Made by a program: the position numbers and the translations under genes
Shown: one piece after another, positions 1 through 6,818 of the stretch
Numbering within the stretch: position 1 is the first letter of the stretch
How the letters are laid out: the number at the start of each line of letters is the position of its first letter
Notes under the pieces: model-generated
Database searches by the model: none
What the model was told of the DNA's origin: nothing
The model's input: the letters and a program-made list of their open reading frames with translations, nothing else
Source: Candidatus Jorgensenbacteria bacterium CG23_combo_of_CG06-09_8_20_14_all_54_14
GTDB lineage: Bacteria; Patescibacteriota; Minisyncoccia; UBA6257; GWB1-50-10
NCBI GenBank assembly: GCA_002772205.1
Contig: PCRZ01000016.1
Location: 3,920 to 13,124, forward strand
DNA length: 9,205 nt
Direction of reading: 5' to 3'

Positions 1-382
1 ACTGGGCGCCGGCCCGATTCACATCCTCCGCACCGTAGAGCGGCTCCCGATGGTGGACCTCGGCGTCCTCCCGGAGGATGTGTTCGGAATCCAGAAGAAG
101 GAGCTCCGCGAAATCCTTCGTGGGCTCCGTGGAGTAGATGGGACCCGTGAATCCTTGCCGCACAAGCTGGGGGATGCGCCCCGTGTGGTCAATGTGGGCG
201 TGGGTCACAAAAAGCGCCTTAATCTTTTTCGGATCGTAGTGGAATGGTTCAAAATTCTTCGCCTCGCAGAAGCGGGAACCCTGGTTCAATCCGCAGTCAA
301 TTAAAATTTGCTCGCCGCCGGACTCCAGGAGGTAGTTGGAACCCGTCACCATACGCGCCCCCCCGTGGAAGGTAAGTTCCAT
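1..382 (-). CDS. Beta-CASP / metallo-beta-lactamase fold RNA-processing nuclease, N-terminal part (runs off the left edge)
   Basis: The first 127 residues of a metallo-beta-lactamase fold protein are visible; the rest lies outside the window. It begins MELTFHGGARMVTGSNYLL, followed by a strand ending in LIDCGLNQG and then the zinc-binding motif HAHIDH (residues 61-66) inside a THAHIDHTGRIPQL segment. The glycine-rich start and the HxHxDH followed by TGRIP are typical of the YSH1/CPSF-like beta-CASP group (COG1236 type), whose members are usually zinc-dependent RNA nucleases. The beta-CASP domain itself is not in view, so a general MBL hydrolase is possible. The start ATG (380-382) is the natural N-terminus of the family. 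No Shine-Dalgarno precedes it and I see no convincing promoter. It lies downstream of the Mur ligase on the same strand, about 158 bases away, so it may share that transcript. Confidence 0.85.
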   Translation of the reverse strand, partial: MELTFHGGARMVTGSNYLLESGGEQILIDCGLNQGSRFCEAKNFEPFHYDPKKIKALFVTHAHIDHTGRIPQLVRQGFTGPIYSTEPTKDFAELLLLDSEHILREDAEVHHREPLYGAEDVNRAGAQ

Positions 383-395
383 ATAGGTAGTGTCT

Positions 396-530
396 CTACT
401 CTACCATAAACTGGCGGACGAGCACCTTATCGCTTTTTGCTCCTCTTGTGCACGTGGTTCCAGTATTCTTTTCCCTTCCGGCCCAGAAAAAACGCTCAAT
501 TTTTACTGGTACTGATACTGACTCCCTCAA
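396..530 (-). CDS. Possible small ORF (44 aa) between the Mur ligase and the MBL gene
   Basis: The leftward frame is open from the end of the Mur ligase gene to a TAG at 396-398. The only plausible start is TTG at 528-530, giving a basic peptide that contains the segments VPVKIERFFWAGREK and KSDKVLVRQFMVE. It lies in the leftward transcription unit and stops 13 bases before the MBL start codon. There is no ATG, no clear ribosome binding site and no family I recognise. The residue composition is protein-like, but an opening of this length can arise by chance, so this is a weak call. Confidence 0.18.
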   Translation of the reverse strand: MRESVSVPVKIERFFWAGREKNTGTTCTRGAKSDKVLVRQFMVE

Positions 531-540
531 ACGATTTTTC

Positions 541-1785
541 TCAGGGTAGATTGGGTTTACTCAACATTGCCCGCGCCGTTTCGCTATCACTCCACGGCAC
601 TTTCTTCCTGTGCGCCACATGAATCCACGACTCGCTCCCCTTGCCGGTCATCACTATGGTGTCGCTGGGTTTCGCACACGCAATTGCGGCATTGATCGCC
701 CCCCGTCGATCTAAAATCTCGCGGACATTGGAAATTGGAAATTGGACATTGAAAATTCCAGATTTTATCTCCGATAAAATCTGGCTTGGGTTTTCGTCAT
801 ACGGATCTTCGTTCGTAAGAATAATTTCATTGCAAAAGCGCGCGGCAATTTCTCCCATCACCGGCCGCTTCCACCGGTCCCGCCCCCCGCCCGCCGAACC
901 AAGGACACAGATAAGCTTTGAATTCTGAGTTGTAAGTTGTAAGTTGTTAGTTATTAGTTGTTGATTCTTCAGATACCGGTAAACTTTTTCCAGTGAATCC
1001 GGCGTGTGCGCATAGTCCACGACCACCGCAAACGGTTCGCGCTGGACATACTCCAGCCGCCCGGGCACGCCCCCGAACCGCTCTAAGGCGCCCATCGCGA
1101 CACCCCTCGGAACGCAAAGCGAATCTGCAACCGCGAGCGCGGCGGCGGCATTCTCCTTGTTGAAATCAGGCGTGAACCACGGATTTTTTATCTCCGGTGC
1201 TTCGCGGAACTTCACGAGGTGCGCACCAGGGACCCTCTCCGCTATTTCCGTAAAGTGCGCAGCGTTGGGATCAGAAGCGTTCACGAAGAAAAACCGCTCC
1301 CGTTTCTTTGAGCGCGCGAGTGACGCGAAGAACGCCACCTTCGCGGCCCGATATTTTTCAAACGAGCCGTGGCTCTCTAGGTGCTCAGGTGCGAGGTTTA
1401 AAAACACCGCCGCATCCCAATCAATGAACCGGTGGCGGTGCTGACGCACGCCCTCCGAGGTAACCTCTATGATCGCGTGGGTACACCCCGCCCGCGAGGC
1501 ACGGCGGAGGAAACGCTGGAGCGCCCCACGCCCGGGCATGCTGTTTCCTGAAAGATTTTTTTCGCGCTCATCCCCAACCGCCACCCACAAGGAAGAAAAA
1601 AGTGCTGTTTTTTTTCCGCCCTCGGCGAGGATGGCCGCGATGAGCTCCGCGGTGGTGGATTTTCCCTTCGTGCCCGTTACCCCTATCACGAAAAGCCGAC
1701 AGCTCGGAAAACCATTCCACAGCGCTCCCCAAAACGCCCAGAGCCAGTGATAGAGGGAGAAAAGGGGTACCAAGACGCTTCTCAT
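541..1785 (-). CDS. murE: MurE-like Mur ligase (UDP-N-acetylmuramyl-tripeptide synthetase family), lacking the usual N-terminal domain
   Basis: This 414-residue protein has the ATP-dependent Mur ligase core that adds an amino acid to a UDP-MurNAc peptide in the cytoplasm. Visible motifs are the P-loop GTKGKST (38-44), NLAPEHLESHG (130-140), RLEYV (243-247), VDYAHTPDS (256-264), GGGRDRWKRP (299-308) and TNEDPYDENP (324-333). The P-loop begins at residue 38 instead of near 110 as in standard MurE, so the N-terminal uridine-nucleotide domain is missing. A tryptophan-rich hydrophobic segment (9-24) takes its place. The position of the diaminopimelate-binding DNPR motif reads EDPY, so the added amino acid cannot be inferred. 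Residues about 274-290 and 345-355 are encoded by AT-rich word repeats and look like in-frame insertions. ATG 1785 is chosen because it starts just before the conserved LYH segment, 19 bases after the ruvA stop; GTG at 1803 is an alternative. Some related Mur ligases could have another substrate, so the symbol is tentative. Confidence 0.88.
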   Translation of the reverse strand: MRSVLVPLFSLYHWLWAFWGALWNGFPSCRLFVIGVTGTKGKSTTAELIAAILAEGGKKTALFSSLWVAVGDEREKNLSGNSMPGRGALQRFLRRASRAGCTHAIIEVTSEGVRQHRHRFIDWDAAVFLNLAPEHLESHGSFEKYRAAKVAFFASLARSKKRERFFFVNASDPNAAHFTEIAERVPGAHLVKFREAPEIKNPWFTPDFNKENAAAALAVADSLCVPRGVAMGALERFGGVPGRLEYVQREPFAVVVDYAHTPDSLEKVYRYLKNQQLITNNLQLTTQNSKLICVLGSAGGGRDRWKRPVMGEIAARFCNEIILTNEDPYDENPSQILSEIKSGIFNVQFPISNVREILDRRGAINAAIACAKPSDTIVMTGKGSESWIHVAHRKKVPWSDSETARAMLSKPNLP

Positions 1786-1804
1786 GGTAATGTCGTCGTC
1801 CACG

Positions 1805-2386
1805 CTACCGCCCCCGTCCCAGCGCCCGGAGTCCCGCCCGGATGCGCTCCTCCGCGGTTTTGCACTCCGGACCCAATCCTTCAAGTATCTCCCGCACGCG
1901 GCTCTGCGGATAGCCGAGGTTCACAAGCACCTCTTCTGCCTCGCGGCTCGCGCTAACAGCGCCCGCGGTGGTCTTCACACTTGAGGGCTTAATTTTGTTT
2001 TTAAGCTCAAGAATAACGCGTTCGGCGGTCTTCTTGCCGATACCAGAGGCGCGGGTCAGGAGATCCGCGCGCCGTTCAAAGATAGCCGCCATGAGGTGCT
2101 CCACCGAATCAACATCAAGTACGGAGAGTGCGGTCTTGGGGCCGATGCCGGAAACAGAATTCAGAAGTTCAAAGAGCTTCAGGGTCTGCGCATCGCGGAA
2201 CGCGTAGAGTTCCATCTGCTCATCGCGGATGTAGAGGAAACAGAATACGGAGAGTGTGGCACCTACCGCGGGGAGGCGCCGGAGCGTTTCTTGGTTCGTG
2301 AACGCCTGAAATCCTATGCCGTTCGCTTCAACGACAAACGCGTGCTCCTGTTTTTCCTTGAGGGTGCCGGTGATAGTGTAGAGCAT
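1805..2386 (-). CDS. ruvA: Holliday junction branch migration protein RuvA
   Basis: RuvA binds four-way DNA junctions and loads the RuvB motor during recombinational repair. The 193-residue length is normal. Residues 1-62 form the OB-fold domain (MLYTITGTLKEK start). Two helix-hairpin-helix motifs follow: SGIGPKTA (79-86) and SGIGKKTAERVILELKNK (114-131). After a linker, the C-terminal domain III (EAEEVLVNLGYPQSRVREIL, about 149-168) is the part that contacts RuvB in the family. The Mur ligase gene starts shortly after its stop, so the two are probably cotranscribed leftward. ruvB is in this window too but about 5 kb away on the opposite strand, and no ruvC is visible. The start ATG lies just downstream of an AT-rich repeated word tract and has no Shine-Dalgarno sequence. 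Confidence 0.95.
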   Translation of the reverse strand: MLYTITGTLKEKQEHAFVVEANGIGFQAFTNQETLRRLPAVGATLSVFCFLYIRDEQMELYAFRDAQTLKLFELLNSVSGIGPKTALSVLDVDSVEHLMAAIFERRADLLTRASGIGKKTAERVILELKNKIKPSSVKTTAGAVSASREAEEVLVNLGYPQSRVREILEGLGPECKTAEERIRAGLRALGRGR

Positions 2387-2389
2387 TTG

Positions 2390-2426
2390 GGTTAGTTAAT
2401 TAGTTGATTAGTTAGTTGGCTGACTG
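2390..2426. repeat. AT-rich word repeat (TTAGTTAATTAGTTGATTAG type) upstream of ruvA
   Basis: The segment is a chain of short variants of the word TTAGTT/TTGATTAG, directly upstream of the ruvA start. The same style of word repeat occurs inside the Mur ligase gene at about 920-967 and inside tsaE at about 8695-8730. It lies where the ruvA leader or promoter should be. Its composition contrasts with the GC-rich coding DNA on its left. Confidence 0.6.
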
Positions 2427-2483
2427 GTTTCAGATAGAATCCTATATCTAAATAGTGCCAATTTATCGTGGTTTTTGCGAGGG

Positions 2484-2513
2484 TTGACAAATTAGACGTG
2501 TATATGCTATACT
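2484..2513 (+). promoter_or_regulatory. Sigma70-type promoter with extended -10, upstream of rpsT
   Basis: TTGACA (2484-2489) and TATACT (2508-2513) are separated by 18 bases, and the -10 is preceded by TGC, an extended -10 feature. Predicted transcription would start near 2520, giving a leader of about 150 nt before rpsT that contains the 2574-2611 palindrome. It could instead make a short separate RNA ending at that palindrome. Confidence 0.7.
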
Positions 2514-2573
2514 CGTAGCAAAATTTTCGCAAAATTGTTCCCTCTTCCACTTGCAAATACCTTTACTTTTATA

Positions 2574-2611
2574 TTATCACATGACGGCGCGACCGCGCCG
2601 TCATGTGATAA
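2574..2611. repeat. 38-bp near-perfect palindrome in the ruvA-rpsT divergent region
   Basis: Two perfect 18-base arms (TTATCACATGACGGCGCG and its reverse complement) flank a 2-base centre. As RNA on either strand it would form a very stable hairpin. The downstream sequence on the plus strand is T-rich but has no uninterrupted U-run, so it is not a textbook terminator. It lies between the two rpsT promoter candidates and could be a leader hairpin, a terminator/attenuator, an operator, or a repeat element. Confidence 0.85.
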
Positions 2612-2635
2612 ACCTTTAATTTCTTTTAACTCATA

Positions 2636-2664
2636 TTGACGGTAAGCACGCGAGTGGGTATTAT
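2636..2664 (+). promoter_or_regulatory. Promoter immediately before rpsT, predicting a nearly leaderless mRNA
   Basis: TTGACG (2636-2641), a 17-base spacer and TATTAT (2659-2664) make a good sigma70-type promoter. Only 9 bases separate the -10 from the rpsT ATG, so the transcript would start within about 3 bases of the start codon. There is no Shine-Dalgarno sequence, which agrees with leaderless translation. Confidence 0.65.
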
Positions 2665-2673
2665 GGAACTCAC

Positions 2674-2934
2674 ATGCCACGAACTAAAACCGCAAAGAAA
2701 GCGCTCCGCCAGAACGTGCGGCGGCGGAAGCAGAACCTCGGGCGCAAGAAACAGCTCCGCGACGCGCTGAAGACGTACCGGGCCGCCCTAGCAGCCGGCA
2801 AAAAGGATGAAGCGCGGGCGGCGCTCCCTCGCGTCTACCAAACGCTGGACAAGCTCGCCAAGGTGCACATCCTGAAGCGCGGCAAGGCGAAACGGATGAA
2901 ATCGCGAATGGCAAAAAAGATAAATCCCCGCTAA
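2674..2934 (+). CDS. rpsT: 30S ribosomal protein S20
   Basis: The 86-residue, very basic protein starts MPRTKTAKKALRQNVRRRKQN and carries the helical pattern of S20, including the late segment LDKLAKVHILKRGKAKRMKSRM. S20 binds 16S rRNA early in small-subunit assembly. The length is normal for the family. The gene has its own promoter region upstream, and its last two codons and stop form the left arm and loop of the terminator hairpin. It is convergent with holA; rpsT next to holA is also known from Firmicutes such as Bacillus subtilis, which supports both identifications. Confidence 0.95.
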   Translation: MPRTKTAKKALRQNVRRRKQNLGRKKQLRDALKTYRAALAAGKKDEARAALPRVYQTLDKLAKVHILKRGKAKRMKSRMAKKINPR

Positions 2935-2946
2935 TGCGGGGTTTTT
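2926..2946 (+). terminator. Rho-independent terminator of rpsT, overlapping its stop codon
   Basis: CCCCGC (2926-2931), loop TAAT, GCGGGG (2936-2941) and then five T. The stop codon TAA is the first three bases of the loop, so coding and termination signals are merged. Confidence 0.9.
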
Positions 2947-3009
2947 GGTAATTTGGCATAGAAAACGGTCTTTTGTTTGTCAGTTTCTAATTACCAATTC
3001 TCAATATGG

Positions 3010-3184
3010 AGACGTCGGATGTCCTATTTGCCGTAACGTTTTCCCCGCAATTCAAAACGAATGAGCATTGTCACGCGAACTATGCCATGGTTGAATTGCG
3101 GTGACATATAATGAATAAACATTGTCACGCGAGCTACGCCATGGCTGAATTGCGGTGACATAACATATATGACATCCGATGTCT
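3010..3184. mobile_element. MITE-like 175-bp element with terminal inverted repeats and two tandem palindromic units
   Basis: The ends 3010-3030 and 3164-3184 are inverted repeats matching at 18 of 21 positions (core GACRTCGGATGTC). Inside are two tandem units of 54 bp (3059-3112 and 3113-3166) differing at about 7 positions. Each contains a hairpin bounded by TGTCAC and GTGACA (3069-3106 and 3123-3160) with GCCATGG in its centre. An extra inverted match, CCGCAATTCAA (3045-3055), pairs with 3091-3101. No open frame and no clear target-site duplication are seen. It lies between convergent rpsT and holA, so it may also act as a two-way terminator. The mobile nature is an inference. Confidence 0.5.
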
Positions 3185-3203
3185 AATGTCTAACTACCAA
3201 CGG

Positions 3204-4085
3204 CTATTTACCAATTACAAACTCCGTAAGCGCCTCTTCATACTCCAATCCCCCGCTCTTTATTGAAATGTCGTAATCGGCGAACCGCTCCGCGGCCTCC
3301 CCCCCCGCCTGGTACGCCATGGAGTTGAAGATGCGGGCGCCGTCATTTGTCGCCAAAAGCCGCTCAAGGAGAGCGAGGTTCTGCCGGATATTCTTCCGCG
3401 ATGAGAGCATCCGGCGCGCCACCTGGAATACCTCCTCGCTCGGGGTCCACCAGATAAGCTCTTCGGCACACACAAGGCTGACAGGTACTGGAAACCCAGC
3501 CTCGGGCCAGTCCTCTGGATCGTACGCTCCAACGGAGCGGAGCTCGGGCCCTACGGCCCGGAGGGCGAGCGCAAAACGGTCCAGTTCGTTTACCGCCCGC
3601 GCGCTCCGGTCGGGGCACGCCGAGAGGTACGAGAGGAAAAAGGAGAGCGCATCGGGAGAGAACTTGAGGTCGCGCGCCTCCGCCTCACGCCTCATAAAAA
3701 GTTCCAGTACGCGGCCTTCCAATTCCTTGAATTCCTGCGAACGCGACGGCTTCTCCAGCTTCAAAAGAAACGCGAGTGCCTTGAGCGGTTTTTCCCCGTC
3801 CGAAATGAGCACAAGCGTATTTTCGGCGGCGAGCTCTTTCTTGAGCGCCTTAATCCACCTTTTCTCGTCAATGTGCCCGCCGCCGCGCGCCACAAGCATC
3901 TTCTTTCCCGCGAACATGGACGGCTGATTCAGAAAATCCCGCGCCCGCATCCAATCGTCCGGGGTATCCTCCAAATCCACCGAGAGGAGGTCCAGCATAG
4001 GATACTTCGCGCGATATTCCGCAACGAGCGCGCGGAGATTCTCCGTACGCCGGTAGCCGTCCGGACCGTAGAGGAAGACGAGCAT
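3204..4085 (-). CDS. holA: DNA polymerase III delta subunit (clamp-loader subunit HolA)
   Basis: This 293-residue protein resembles the delta subunit that opens the sliding clamp during loading at replication forks. It starts MLVFLYGPDGYRRTENLRAL, the usual HolA N-terminal strand and loop. The following segments FLNQPSMFAGKKMLVARGG and ENTLVLISDGEKPLKALAFL are family-like, as are the KFSPDALSFFLSYL and RAVNELDRFAL helices, and the C-terminal RQNLALLERLLATNDGARIF part corresponds to domain III. It is shorter than the roughly 340 residues of E. coli HolA. ATG 4083-4085 is preferred over the longer frame starting at 4181, because the extra 32 residues come from the palindrome and noncoding DNA. 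The last codons lie in an AT-rich word tract. The gene has no Shine-Dalgarno; TACTAT (4093-4098 on the minus strand) may be a -10 giving a leaderless transcript. Confidence 0.9.
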   Translation of the reverse strand: MLVFLYGPDGYRRTENLRALVAEYRAKYPMLDLLSVDLEDTPDDWMRARDFLNQPSMFAGKKMLVARGGGHIDEKRWIKALKKELAAENTLVLISDGEKPLKALAFLLKLEKPSRSQEFKELEGRVLELFMRREAEARDLKFSPDALSFFLSYLSACPDRSARAVNELDRFALALRAVGPELRSVGAYDPEDWPEAGFPVPVSLVCAEELIWWTPSEEVFQVARRMLSSRKNIRQNLALLERLLATNDGARIFNSMAYQAGGEAAERFADYDISIKSGGLEYEEALTEFVIGK

Positions 4086-4160
4086 CGTTCTTATAGTAAC
4101 GGGAAGTGGGTGATGAGAAAAGAGCGGCAGGCGACCCCCGATCTTTCCCCGCAGCCCCCA

Positions 4161-4200
4161 TTTCCCCAGATAAAAAGCCATGGCTTTTTATCTGGGGAAA
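4161..4200. repeat. 40-bp perfect palindrome upstream of holA
   Basis: The left half TTTCCCCAGATAAAAAGCCA is followed immediately by its exact reverse complement, with no spacer. The centre is GCCATGGC, the same 8-mer as in the second tandem palindromic unit near 3140. A transcript from either strand would contain a long hairpin with A and T tracts. It lies in the holA upstream region, after the terminator of the lipoprotein gene. Confidence 0.95.
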
Positions 4201-4241
4201 AGCGCGAGTTATGGCGATGACGATAGTTATGACAACAACAA

Positions 4242-4289
4242 CACTATGACCATGACGACGACCATAACGACGACCATGACGATAACCAT
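4242..4289. repeat. 12-bp imperfect tandem repeat, four units
   Basis: ACCAT ends exactly every 12 bases, at 4253, 4265, 4277 and 4289, with GACGACGACCAT as the commonest unit. The surrounding bases 4208-4299 are similarly triplet-like. On the minus strand this is the region just after the lipoprotein terminator. No coding role is supported. Confidence 0.75.
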
Positions 4290-4295
4290 AACAAC

Positions 4296-4329
4296 AAAAA
4301 ACCCGCGTCCTGAAATTCAAGAACGCGGG
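4296..4329 (-). terminator. Rho-independent terminator of the lipoprotein gene
   Basis: Read leftward, CCCGCGTTCT and AGGACGCGGG form a 10-bp stem (one G-U pair) around 4302-4329, followed by a run of six T (4301-4296). It starts 22 bases after the stop codon of the lipoprotein gene. Confidence 0.9.
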
Positions 4330-4350
4330 CGAAAGAGAAAAAATGCTCTT

Positions 4351-4743
4351 TCAATTCCTCGCTAAATCCCACCGCTGCACATCCCACTGTTGGTTCTGGT
4401 AGTTCCCCCCCTGCGGGTAGGAAAAACCAAACTGGTGACTCCTCGAACCGATGTACTTTCCCTTCAGGTCGTACGCGTGGACGGTTACCACAATAGTTTG
4501 TGATTGAGGGTAGAGCGCCGCAGGCACAAAGCACTGGGTCCCGGCGACGATCCCGTTCCCGAAGGTCACGCGGCCATACACGGCCTGCGAGACCACGTAT
4601 AACCTGGTACCCGGCATGGTGTTTACCACCACCACGCCTTGATTGGAACCTTCTGAAAAAACCGCTTTCACCACGCCGCACCCAGTAAGGAGCACGGTAA
4701 TGACAATGGCGATCGCGAGCGAAAAAATCAAAGACCGTTTCAT
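4351..4743 (-). CDS. Small predicted lipoprotein, function unknown
   Basis: The 130-residue product begins MKRSLIFSLAIAIVITVLLTGC: a short basic stretch, a hydrophobic signal core and an LTGC lipobox (Cys 22), so it is probably lipid-anchored outside the cytoplasmic membrane. The mature part is rich in short beta-like segments (VVVVNTMPGTRLYVV, TIVVTVHAYDLKGKYIG) and ends in an Asn/Gln-rich and tryptophan-containing tail (NYQNQQWDVQRWDLARN). I do not recognise a named family. It has its own strong promoter, the best Shine-Dalgarno in the window (GAGGTGA at 4747-4753, 3 bases before ATG) and its own terminator, so it is a monocistronic unit. The surroundings give no direct clue to function, although a pilus or secretion ATPase gene is divergently transcribed next to it. 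Confidence 0.8.
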   Translation of the reverse strand: MKRSLIFSLAIAIVITVLLTGCGVVKAVFSEGSNQGVVVVNTMPGTRLYVVSQAVYGRVTFGNGIVAGTQCFVPAALYPQSQTIVVTVHAYDLKGKYIGSRSHQFGFSYPQGGNYQNQQWDVQRWDLARN

Positions 4744-4792
4744 AAATCACCTCATATTTGACTGTGAAAAATCCAACCCACTTTCTGATTGT

Positions 4793-4822
4793 ATTGTACC
4801 ATAGGTCATACCATTTTGTCAA
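4793..4822 (-). promoter_or_regulatory. Sigma70-type promoter of the lipoprotein gene
   Basis: Leftward, TTGACA (4822-4817) and TACAAT (4798-4793) are 18 bases apart, and the -10 is preceded by TGG. Transcription would begin near 4786, giving a leader of about 43 nt that includes the Shine-Dalgarno. Confidence 0.8.
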
Positions 4823-4865
4823 ATAACCACAGGGGGTTGCGAGTTTGACGTTCCGTTGGGGTTGC

Positions 4866-5006
4866 TAATTACTCTGTTATTAGCGCAGGTGTAGGTTCCT
4901 TCAGAACCGAATAACGAGGCGTTTATGGGACGCCTACAAGGGTCAAAAGCCTGGAGACCTGCTCCCAAATTAGTGCCGGTTGCCTGAATGACGACCGGCT
5001 TTTTTT
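4866..5006 (+). ncRNA. Possible small structured RNA or leader upstream of the PilB/GspE gene
   Basis: This rightward stretch ends in a clear terminator and contains several helices: GCAGGT (4885-4890) with ACCTGC (4957-4962), GGTTC-CTTCA-GAACC (4894-4908), and AGGCGT with ACGCCT around a 7-base loop (4917-4935). The start is uncertain: TTGACG (4845-4850) could be a -35, but the sequence at the -10 distance (ATTACT) is poor. It matches no riboswitch or small RNA class that I recognise. A leader whose terminator controls the downstream ATPase gene is possible, but that gene also has its own promoter candidate after the terminator. Confidence 0.35.
4975..5006 (+). terminator. Rho-independent terminator upstream of the PilB/GspE gene
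   Basis: GCCGGTTG (4975-4982) pairs with CGACCGGC (4992-4999), with one G-U pair, around a 9-base loop and is followed by seven T (5000-5006). No rightward protein gene precedes it, so it must end either an RNA or read-through. Confidence 0.85.
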
Positions 5007-5029
5007 AGCGCTATCGTTTCGCTTTTTAT

Positions 5030-5058
5030 TTGTAACACCGGCCCCCAACGGGTAAACT
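5030..5058 (+). promoter_or_regulatory. Promoter of the PilB/GspE gene, predicting a leaderless mRNA
   Basis: TTGTAA (5030-5035), 17 bases, TAAACT (5053-5058), then only 7 bases to the ATG at 5066. Transcription would begin at or next to the start codon. No Shine-Dalgarno is present. Confidence 0.5.
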
Positions 5059-5065
5059 TATATTA

Positions 5066-6739
<1,674 letters not shown>

Positions 6740-6757
6740 GTGGTCAAAGGGCTCTGT

Positions 6758-6795
6758 ATGAAATTTCGAGCTGTGGTGAAGCGATGAAATTTCAT
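6758..6795. repeat. Inverted repeat after the PilB/GspE gene
   Basis: ATGAAATTTC (6758-6767) pairs with GAAATTTCAT (6786-6795) around an 18-base loop; the same GAAATTTC word also makes it look like a direct repeat. It lies 18 bases after the stop codon between two convergent transcripts. No U-run follows on either strand, so it is at best an atypical terminator. Confidence 0.6.
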
Positions 6796-6818
6796 CTACA
6801 CCCCGCACCTTACATAAT

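Noticed and set aside
1786..1884. Longer Mur ligase start at 1884
   Set aside because: It would overlap ruvA by 80 bases and add a Gly/Arg-rich stretch that is the ruvA C-terminus in another frame; the family N-terminus fits ATG 1785.
3059..3166. Possible CRISPR-like array
   Set aside because: Only two adjoining units with no spacers; the repeat is a palindromic tandem duplication inside inverted ends.
3319..3927. Rightward 202-codon open frame
   Set aside because: It is antisense to holA, is Ser/Arg-rich and shows no family motifs; holA has clear homology on the other strand.
4086..4181. Longer holA start at 4181
   Set aside because: The extra residues are encoded by half of the perfect palindrome and unconserved DNA; HolA proteins begin at the LVFLYG strand.
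4244..4822. Leftward 192-codon open frame overlapping the lipoprotein gene
   Set aside because: It is in another frame from the lipoprotein, which has a promoter, Shine-Dalgarno, signal peptide and terminator. The start of the longer frame overlaps the promoter -35.
4819..5004. Leftward open frame without ATG, encoding a Thr/Asn/Gly-rich segment (ATGTNLGAGLQAFDP and so on)
   Set aside because: The composition looks secreted-protein-like and it may be a gene remnant, but there is no start codon except an internal TTG. The stop lies in the lipoprotein promoter, and the opposite strand shows hairpins and a terminator.
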